DNA of 64,000 bases. Origin: Acridotheres tristis (Eukaryota; Chordata; Aves; Passeriformes; Sturnidae). Under the pieces are notes generated by a model that ran no database searches, was not told where the DNA came from, and was given only the letters and a program-made list of their open reading frames with translations. This document shows positions 43,483 through 51,814 of this stretch, one piece after another. Every line of letters starts with the position of its first letter. Positions within the stretch are counted from its first letter, which is position 1. The position numbers were made by a program, and so were the translations under genes. The DNA lies in the NCBI GenBank assembly GCA_037013685.1, contig CM072893.1:15340736-15404735 (forward strand). Reading direction: 5' to 3'.

Positions 43483-43919
43483 GTGAGTCAGGGTGTGAGC
43501 ACCTCCATAGACCTCTGCAGAATGGCAGCCACCTGTGTGGTGAGGAGCTGCTGATATGCGCATGGGCTGAAGGACTCAGCAGTTTCCATTTTAGATTATA
43601 GGAAGTTTTGGGATGCATTTTCCAGATATAGTTGGTTCATTTGTGAGTCCCAGCTAGGCACTTTTTCTGTAAAAGCAGTCTTTCCAGGAAAGCTTTCTAT
43701 CCAAACAGATTTTTTGATCAATTCACAATGAAGATTAAAGTTAAGTCACCATAGGCACAGAAGTATGAAGGGGCTTCTGCTTACCCAAAGCAATCAAATA
43801 AATTATAATTTTTCATCCAGTATAAATAAATATAATAAGGAGACCTTTTTTTTGCACCTTTGATCCCTTTGTGGGAAGGGGAGAGAGGTGCCAGGAAGCA
43901 CCAGGGGCGGGTGCTCACC

Positions 43920-44066
43920 GTGGAAGGTGAGCTGGAGAGCTGTCAGTGAGCGGGCAGGCACCGTGCCGGTGTCCAGCCCCAGCCAGCACAGCTGAGCACG
44001 GAGTGGCACGGCCCAGGTCAGGCCAGGAGGGCAGCAGGGCAGGGATGTAGACACCAGGCATGTCCA
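43920..44066 (-). other. Exon-like interval on the minus strand, product unrecognised
   Basis: Read on the minus strand, an acceptor-like sequence (CTTCGATCCTTGCCCAG) precedes about 147 bp of GC-rich sequence ending at a near-perfect donor (CCACG|GTGAGC, GT at 43,918-43,919). A stronger-looking acceptor (CTTTTATTCCAG) lies further upstream near 44,133, but from there all frames hit stops. Two frames are open across the shorter interval. One contains CVEGVDMPGVYIP, which faintly recalls the C-terminal PGVY motif of trypsin-like proteases, though the rest does not fit. Could be a lncRNA exon or chance. Confidence 0.15.
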
Positions 44067-45496
44067 CACCCTCGACACAGCCTGGGCAAGGATCGAAGCT
44101 GAGGGTCTTCAGCACCGTTCCTCAGCTATTGCCTGGAATAAAAGGACAGGTCCCCGTTTCCTAATCTGAATCCAGATTACAGTCCAACACTACCAGGACA
44201 GACCTGGAGCACACACACAGAAACCCTGGGGCAGGGGAGGTGCAGGCAGGGCTCTGACAGGTAGAACTTGCACAGTGCCGTGTTGCCCTGGCTCCAGGGG
44301 CTGGGTGGTGAAGGTACGGACTTGCCTCCATTTGCTCAGACCTGTTTCCAGTTGTTTATGCAAAAAAATCTGAAGTGTGTTTTTATTTGCAGACGTTGTT
44401 CATATCAGTAAGGTATGGATTTGATTTTAACAAGGTGTGTAAGTGCAAGTGTTTGAGGTTTTCACTTATTTGTCAAATTAACAGTTTAAAAGCCAAAATC
44501 TTTAGAAAATGTTAAATTACCAATTTGCCTATTCCTGATGTGTGAGGTGGACAGCAATTAATCACGTCTACTATTTGCATAGCATTATTCAGACAAATTA
44601 CAGGAAGAAATATCATTATTATGTATATAATCCAGAGGAGGAAAACAGGTCTCAGTGAGGTCAAACAAGAAGTGAGCCAGCTTGTGTGAGGTCAGTCTTC
44701 CAAGAATTAATATTTGGCACATGAAAACAACCAAGGGTCTCTTAATTTTATTTTCTGTAGAGATACTGAACATCGACAGCTTGCTTTGAAATTAGCATGG
44801 ACTCAAGCATTTCTGAAAATCAGTTCATATTTGTCACCCACTTCTAAATAGACATGGTAACTTCTGGTGCTGCAGTTTGAGCCAAGCGACTTGCATACAG
44901 AGAATTCATACCTAGCTGTTCTGGAGGGTTAGAAACTGGGATCCATGATTGAAAATCGTGTTTACAACCAGGTTTATTGTAAAATTTCTGGATATTTGGG
45001 TGTGACAGGATGAGAGCAGTAGCTTTGCTCCATTACTGTGTTTGAATCTGCTGGTTTATACTAGTTGCCTTACTGATGTTTTTTCCCCTCGTTTCCTGAT
45101 TTTTCCAGCTCATAGCTGCAGAAGAAAAGCTGTCTGTGGAGTCTATACAATATAGATTTGCTGAGGCAAATCTTCTTAACCCTCTGATATGTCATTCCCA
45201 TTTGGCTCATCTCTTGCTGGTGAAAAACGCACTCTGCATTTGAGGCTGAGATTCTACACAAGTCCCAGGAAGAAGCCCACACTAGGTGAGTCAGTGTCAC
45301 AGAATACCAATTGCCTAGTGAAGTGAAGCAAAGAATGTCCTTCATACATCACCAGCTGAGACCAGGGGCTGAAACCTTTTGGGAACAGCCCCCAAATGAA
45401 CATTAGCCTGGAACTGGAGTGTTCCCAAATATTTGAGGAACCCCTCTGAGCCCTCAACCAAGGTGCCTTGCTGGCTACCCATTTTTAACTCAAGTA
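44067..45496. other. Intergenic DNA, no gene seen
   Basis: GC-richer up to about 44,330, then AT-rich. The sequence TTCAGCACC at 44,109-44,117 matches the left half of the RE1/NRSF site, but the right half is missing. No exon, repeat family or RNA gene is recognised. Confidence 0.5.
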
Positions 45497-46180
45497 CTAT
45501 GTTACAAATTTCCAAGATAGTTCTTTTTGGACCAAATAACTTGTGTCAAATCTGATGTTCAGTGTTGCTTTTACAATAAGAATTAATGAATTAGTATCAC
45601 CATAGCTCTGTGGCTGCTTTCTGTAGGGTCTTCTAAGGGAGGGCTTAGGCTTCTGTGGATGTAGATACAAGATAAGAAGTGAATCAGGCTCACTTCTTTG
45701 GCTAGGTAGGGCATGTCTATGATCCTTCCTTTCCTTCCTCACTCCCCAGGATACTGACAAAATTTTGCCGAGAAGCCTGCAGAGCACATTGTGGGCTAGA
45801 TCTGTTGCACAGCAGAGCTTATTAGTGCAGCTTGCCAGTCTCTTCCAAATATCACAGTTGTCTTCACATTTTGAAAAGCAATTAAAATCAACAGCACATA
45901 ACAGAGTACAGCTGTAGTAAACATTTCCCTTGGCCGTGGCAAACAGCCCTGGGAACTCTAAACTGCAAACAACAGCCCCTCCTCCTGTTTGCAATGGGGA
46001 TGCACATTTAGGTTCAACTCTGCAGAAACTGTTTTTCTCCCAAATTTTTGTTTGTCCTTTGTAAGACACCTGGGGAGCCATAACCTCCAGAGTATTACAC
46101 TTAGAAAGATTAATTTCCCTGAGCAAACTGGGGCTCATTATTCTGGAGTTTATGAAAAGCATAGAGTCTAGTAGAAGCAA
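45497..46180 (-). other. Long unrecognised ORF (227 codons), probably non-coding
   Basis: Outside the minisatellite and the CpG island this is the longest open frame in the window. The translation is Cys-rich in its middle third (segments such as CEDNCDIW and CTNKLCCATD) and basic later on. It has no signal peptide, domain or repeat that I recognise. No paired splice signals or promoter were found. A frame this long is uncommon but not impossible by chance in 64 kb. It lies on the same strand as the minisatellite ORF to its right, which is the only contextual hint of a transcript. Confidence 0.15.
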
Positions 46181-47250
46181 GTATTAATCATGGATTGCTG
46201 AGAGAGATGCACACCCTACATAGTATTCATTTCTCACTAGCTACAGGTTTATCTGGTTAATCCCACACACTGATATTCATTAACTAAATGAATACACCCA
46301 CAGCCAAAGAGCATGAATTTGCGGGGTTGGTAGTTGGCATAACTTCAGTGAGTGTTAACAAGCCTTCATTCTTTATATACCAGTTGTCAGTCAGAGCTCA
46401 GTTTGTGATTTATAGGAGAGATAACTGCTATCACATCTTGCAAATAAAGAGATAAAAGGAAAAAGCATAGGGCTTGTCTGAGGCTACTGTGGAGCCAGCA
46501 ACTTAAAATATGACAGCTCCAGGTCTATATTTGCAAATATAATTGTCTGATGGCATTGACTTTTTCTTACTGGTCACAACTCCTGTGAGATGCCTTAGGC
46601 CACAAACAGAGCTTGTATTTAAAAATAATTTTTCAAGAATAATGAGCTCTCAGAGCCTGTTATTTTAATCTAGATGTTGCCACAGAAATGTGTCACGTTT
46701 CATGATGTATTATTCTTTTGCTTTTTGATCAGTTCCTTCTTCTTGTTGGGTTTACAATTAAGTGTCTTGCAGGAGATTCCCGATTTTGATTGGATTTGCT
46801 GATTACTTGTCGGGGCATTGCAGGAATTAGACGGCAGGAGGGTGATTTGTTCGAGGAGGGCGAGCACCACACCCGGCCGTTCCCTCTCACAGCTCAGAGC
46901 CAAAGCAGCCCTTGCACTGGGGTAAATGCTGGATTTCATCACCTGCACTACAGCCTGTGCTTGGGGCTGGGCTGGGGCAGAGCTTCCATTGTAACCTACA
47001 GGAATCTTGAGCTGCTGTTCAGACAGCTGAAAACCCAAACAAAGGCAATTCCTACAGCCTGCGCAAACCCATTGATTTATTTGAAAATTTTCTGTCAGTT
47101 TAAATTTTTGAAGAAGTTTGAGCACATTGTGTCTTTAAAATCTTTAAGTCAAATTTCAGAGTCTACCAAAGACACGAAGTACGGCTCAAAATCTCATCCC
47201 TGTCACATTTTGAGCACCTTATGGATAAAACTGGCTGCTGTTGTGTCTGC
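46181..47250. other. Intergenic DNA with overlapping unrecognised ORFs
   Basis: Two opposed open frames overlap here: 141 codons on the minus strand (46,700-47,125) and 192 codons on the + strand (46,790-47,368). The latter runs into the minisatellite. Neither translation is recognisable. At most one could be genuine, and the pairing suggests a local dearth of stop codons in a GC-richer patch (about 46,800-47,000) rather than two genes. Confidence 0.4.
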
Positions 47251-47330
47251 GGCCACAGCCGAGCAGCAGGCAGTGGGCAGCCCCCAGGCCAGTGCAGGCA
47301 CCCGGCGGCCCGGCCGTGCCCCTCCGGGAC
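47251..47330. other. GC-rich left flank of the minisatellite
   Basis: A short unique segment is rich in C, G and CpG (for example cccggcggcccggccgtgcc at 47,301-47,320). It abuts the first recognisable repeat unit at 47,331. Together with the right flank it makes a CpG-rich islet of about 1 kb in AT-rich surroundings. Confidence 0.6.
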
Positions 47331-48140
47331 CGGGATACCACGGGATAGCCCGGGATACTCTGCGATAACCCGGGATACTCTGGGATACTCTGCGATAACC
47401 CGGGATACTCCTTGATACTCTGGGAAAAGCCGGGATACTCTGCGATAACCCGGGATATTCTGGGATAGCCCAGGATAGTCCAGGATACTCCGGGATAACC
47501 CAGGATACTCCGGAATAGCTCAGTATACTCTGGGATAGCACGGGACACTGTGGAATAGCCAGGGATACTCTGGGATAACCCGGGATACTCTGGGATAGCC
47601 CAGGATACTCCAGGATAACCCAGGATATTCCGGGATAGCCCGGGATACTCTGGGATAACCTGGGATACTCCGGGATAGCCCGGGATACTCTGGGATAGCC
47701 CGGGATACTCTGGGATAGCCCGGGATACCCTGGGATAACCCGGGATACTCTGGGACAGCCCGGGATACTCTGGGATAGCCCGGGATACTCTGGGATAACT
47801 CGGGATACTCTGGGATAACCCGGGATAGCCCGGGATACTCTGGGATAACCTGGGATACTCCGGGATAGCCCGGTATACTCCGGGATAACCCGGGATACTC
47901 TGGGATACTCTGGGATAACTCGGGATACCCTGGGATAACCCGGGATACTCCGGGATACTCTGGGATACCCTGGGATAACCCGGGATACTCCGGGATAACC
48001 CGGGATACCCTGGGATAACCCGGGATACTCCGGGATAACCCGGGATACCCTGGGATAACCCGGGATACTCTGGGATAACCCGGGATACCCTGGGATAACC
48101 CGGGATACTCCGGGATAACCCGGGATACTCTGGGATAACT
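47331..48140. repeat. Minisatellite: 81 tandem 10-bp units, consensus YGGGATAnYC
   Basis: The array is 810 bp of 10-bp units, chiefly cgggatactc, tgggataacc, cgggataacc, tgggatagcc and cgggataccc. Every unit starts in the same 10-bp register from 47,331 to 48,140, so I count 81 units with no net insertion or deletion. Units at the left end (47,331 to about 47,640) are more varied (tgcgataacc, cttgatactc, tgggaaaagc, cagtatactc). The right end is more uniform and shows a 40-bp higher-order pattern. Most variation at unit positions 1-2 is CG to TG or CA, as expected from CpG deamination. The + strand has GGG spaced by 7 nt and several GGGATAACCC hairpin-capable units. Confidence 0.97.
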
Positions 48141-48250
48141 CGCGCTCAGAGAGCGGCCGCCGCACTGCCCATGGGCGCCCCCTGGCGTCCGCCGCCCGTC
48201 CCGGCCGCCGGCCCCACCGCGCTGTCCCAGCCGGAGCCGGGGGGGTCTGC
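48141..48250. other. GC-rich right flank of the minisatellite
   Basis: A unique, very GC- and CpG-rich segment includes the 8-bp site GCGGCCGC at 48,153-48,160 and runs of CCG and GCC. Composition drops back to AT-rich after about 48,260. It could be a small CpG-island promoter or a remnant of the ancestral GC-rich sequence from which the array expanded. I see no TATA box or exon that settles this. Confidence 0.55.
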
Positions 48251-50954
48251 ATTCCCAAGCGCGTGTTTCCATCACTTTTCCCAGGTGTGTGGGATGTTCT
48301 TGCAAGCTGCAATATCCTCAGATTGCCCTAGCCTTCATCTCATCTTCATCTGTGCCAGGCATCCCTCTGGATCCCTCCCCTCTGCGGTCCCAGGAGTGCT
48401 GCTTGTGCTGTCACTGAACAGTTGATTTATGAAAGCATAAATTCCACTTTGTTTAAAGCAAAGTGTCTTTTGGGACCAGAATTTAATATTTTAATCCTGT
48501 TAGGAAATTATAAAGGGAATTACATTACTGTAGTTTTGCATGCTTGCGTGTGTGTTGTTCTCCAAAGGAGAAGTTTGGAAAAGGCTTTAAAGCTCTTTCA
48601 GGCACCAGAGGAAAAGAGTATCTCAATAAATATAAACAAATTGAGAATATTGTGAAAAAAATTGTTCTGAAGGTGGCAGCCACTTAGATATGCTTGGCTC
48701 TCTCCAAGGCTGCACACCTCTACTCAGGGTTGTGATCTCTTTGTGCAGGCCCAGATGACAGCGGGAGGGAGCATTCAGAGCCTTGCTGTGGATTGAGAGG
48801 TCTTACCCAATTCCTTCAGAAGTACCAGTACTGCCCAGTCCATGACAAGGCTCAGGCTGTGGGGTGTTTCTGACTGGCCCTGATGTTCTTTTGGGGAGCC
48901 CAGGGTGGCAGCAGCAATGTGAGGAGCTCTGGAGGACCATGTCACCCTGTTATTCTGAGGCCTGCCAGCCTGATACTCACCTAGCAAGCCTAAGGCCACC
49001 TGGCTTGGTGAATTCCAGGGGACAATACCAGGACTAGCTACTTAATGGAAAGAAAATGTTTATGGCACTTATCGGTTTCTTTCTTTCTTTGAATCCCCTT
49101 GCTATTTTATATGCAAGTTTCAGACCACTTTAATTTATTACCTTTCTAATTTGAAGAGTCCTAGTTTACTTAATGTTCTCTGTAAGAGTAGTGTTCCATG
49201 TATTTAACTATCCTTGGTGCCCTTCATACCTATGGATAGCAATGATCAGCTCAGAGTTCATAATTTCATACATGAAGCTGCAATTTTTTCTCCTCAACCA
49301 TCACTTGACATTTAACTGCAGTAAATAGTGAAAGCAAGAGAGAGGAAGCAGAAAAAAGCAACATGAGTGGAAAAGTGTGGGATGCTGCCTTCTGGGGGCA
49401 GTGTGTGCTTGTGTAATTACAGTAACTGTGATCAACTTCATTTCTCAAGTGCAAACACGTGGTGGTTGTTTCAAGAATTCCTCCTATGCTGAAACTACCT
49501 CCCCACAGCATCTAGTCTAGCTCTTTTCACCTCCTGTACTCACCCACAGTGGGGACGTTACTTGAGTAATTAAGTAAATCCTTCCCCTTCCTGCAACCTC
49601 CACTTCCCAAAGTTTTGTCTCTTTTTACTTTCTCTTTGGAGTAATTTTTTTCTCAATAGCTAGGCACGTTGATTTTTCCCTTATTACCTACTCCTAGTAG
49701 AGGGCTATTTAAGGGGTTCTATAAGGATACCATTCGTGGAGGCCAGATTTCAGTAAAGATTGTCTCAGCAAGATGCTTAATCCAGTGATCAGAGGTTCTC
49801 CTACCTGTTGTGGGACAGAAGCAAGTAGAATCTTCAGCCTGGAAAACCTTAATTCACATTAAACTGGGTGCTGAAAGGTAGACTTTGGGGTCTTTGATGT
49901 CTCCTGTTACAGTATATATGCAATATATAGCATCATTAATTTCTGAAAAGCACAAGAAATTAATAATTGACATAGGTTTTATTGTTGTAGTACAGTGCTT
50001 AGAAATGGCTTGCAGTAGGTGCTGTCTGAGATGAATACAAAAGGAAGGAGTACCTCATAGCTAGTTCAGCTTGATGTTAAATTTGCAGTAATTTTAAGGG
50101 AAAATTACTTAAGTGAATTATAATGGCATCATGGGGTATGCTTCTGCATTTGTTCTTGTGCTTTTCTTACTTCTTTTTATATGTAGTATTAAAAGGCTGT
50201 TTTAAATAGGTTCTTAGAAAATAAATTTGAATATACATACTTAGCTATCTTGTATAAATCAGGTGTTCTCAAATACATATAAGTGGATATTTGTAATTTC
50301 TCCTCTAAATAGTTAAAAAATAGCAAGTAATAAAGATAATTCCCTAAGTGCGAAAAATGTTTTTAACCCGGTAAACTGAATCTAAATAATGGTTTCTGAT
50401 TTCACCATTGAGGTAAATGACACAGAAAAGGGAGAGAGAAATTTCTTCTGAGTCCCTTCTCTAAACACTTTTTTAAAGTGTTTTAAACCTTGATTAGGAG
50501 TTCTGCCTCTGTAATGATGTCCAGTTATGACTTATTAATGCAACTCTCTTATTATCTCATTGTATTGTTGTACATCACTATGTAAATACTTGCTGACTTG
50601 TGCAAATAAGAAGCCCATCTCCAAAGAGCTCTGTTTGCCACCAAGAGGGCACAAAAACTGTTCAGTAGAGGAAATGTTTATGATAAGAAGGCAGGATCAT
50701 CTGCTTCAAGATCCTGTGTAAGGTTTGATTTTAACAAGGGAACGCTGGCAAATGAGCACAAAGAGTTTTATAGGAGCAGAGGACAGCAAAAGCAGTTGTG
50801 GTTTCAAAAGCTGGACCCACCGAGAGCTGGGGCTGATTGAAAGGAATGTAGTTTTGCCATGTGGGTAATTCATAACTCCTTAAACTGGAAGCGTTTTCTT
50901 AGCTAATGAAACAGCAGAGTTAAAATGATGTAGATGTGGTGTTAATCCTCGGGC
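48251..50954. other. AT-rich intergenic DNA, no gene seen
   Basis: No exon, transposon or RNA gene is recognisable. Open frames reach at most about 84 codons and none looks like protein. A short GC-richer patch lies near 48,660-49,000. Confidence 0.55.
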
Positions 50955-51190
50955 AGTTTAGTGGTACTGGCAGCTGGGGTCCGTACACCGGGGCGCGGTG
51001 TGAGCTCGCTGTCCCTCGGGGCGCGGCTCGGGTCCCGCTGCTGTCGCTGCTCCGCGCTCGGTCAGGCTCGGCCGCTGCCGCGGGGGCGTCTCCCGGCGGT
51101 GCTTCCCTGAGCATCCCCAGCTCCTGCCTACACATCAGACCCTTCCAGCGCTGCACGCAGCTCAGCCGACGCTCCCCTCCGTTTCTAACA
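50955..51190. promoter_or_regulatory. Small CpG-rich islet, role unknown
   Basis: About 235 bp rich in CpG (for example ccggggcgcggtgtgagctc near 50,989-51,008 and gccgctgccgcgggggcgtc near 51,071-51,090) sit abruptly in AT-rich DNA. Both strands carry an open frame of about 100 codons across it (50,936-51,247 + and 50,920-51,222 -), as is usual for GC-rich DNA, and neither is recognised. A CpG islet of this size can mark a promoter or enhancer of an unannotated transcript. No TATA box or clear adjoining donor was found. Confidence 0.35.
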
Positions 51191-51720
51191 TATGAAGCTG
51201 TTTGGTTTGGACTGGTTTTCATGGCACTATGTACTGTGATCTCCTGATGACTTTCACTGTCTGTAGGTCTTGAGATCTTGCCATACTTATGTATGTTCTA
51301 TAAACGCTAAATTGCATTGGCAATGGATTGCAATTTTTCCCACAGTGGCCTCTTTTTGCTTATGAGTCAGTAGTAGCAGGACTGTTCCAACAAGTCACTG
51401 ATACTTTTTCTCTTCCTCACCCTTTACTCAGATGTCCCACATCTGTTCTGGCTGTATGCAGCTTGCATCTTTTCCCCTGCTGCTTCTTAAATATTTACTG
51501 CTAGGAAATGTCCCTATACAGTATGTATGGAGTAAGTACTCAGCAGTGCTTCCCTTCCCTCTTGGTTATGCTGATGGACTTACATGAGGATGAGTCCCCA
51601 CAAGCACCATTCCCAAAGGACATGCCTGCTTCCAAGGTGGGGCTGAAAGCTGCAGATGAGTCCTGAATGTCACTTGTCCTGTGCTCCTGTCCCTAAAACA
51701 GTTTCAGAAGCAAAAGTAGT
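51191..51720. other. Intergenic DNA, no gene seen
   Basis: No coding or repeat signal recognised between the CpG islet and the 47-bp duplication. Confidence 0.5.
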
Positions 51721-51814
51721 GCCAGAAGCAGCACACATGGACAAGGTGGCACACACGCCCAGCATGTGCCAGAAGCAGCACACATGGACAAGGTGGCACA
51801 CACGCCCAGCATGT
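51721..51814. repeat. Tandem duplication of a 47-bp unit
   Basis: The 47-bp unit beginning gccagaagcagcacacatgg and ending cccagcatgt is present twice, head to tail, at 51,721-51,767 and 51,768-51,814. I see no differences between the copies, which suggests a recent duplication or an assembly artefact. No coding role is visible. Confidence 0.95.

Larger units (their letters stand above)
47203..48312 (-). other. 369-codon ORF spanning the minisatellite; hypothetical
   Basis: On the minus strand a single frame runs from an ATG at 48,310-48,312 through the whole 10-bp array to a stop at 47,203. The first 57 or so residues come from the GC-rich right flank and are rich in Arg, Gly, Ala and Pro. 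The next 270 residues come from the array and form a 10-residue repeat of the pattern I-P-x-Y-P-x-[VL]-S-x-x. The tail of about 40 residues comes from the left flank. Because the unit is 10 bp, 30 bp encode 10 residues, and each frame yields the same repeat in a different phase. The openness follows from the unit (TAT, never TAA or TAG, on this strand), so it is weak evidence of coding. There is no known homologue that I can name. Confidence 0.12.

Noticed and set aside
43920..44113. PGVY motif recalling the C-terminus of a trypsin-like protease such as PLAU
   Set aside because: Cys-to-PGVY spacing is one residue too long, the usual WG.GC context and following YxxWI are missing, and no GDSGG or catalytic His segment was found nearby.
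44109..44117. RE1/NRSF-like sequence TTCAGCACC
   Set aside because: Only the left half-site is present; the GGACAGCGCC half is absent.
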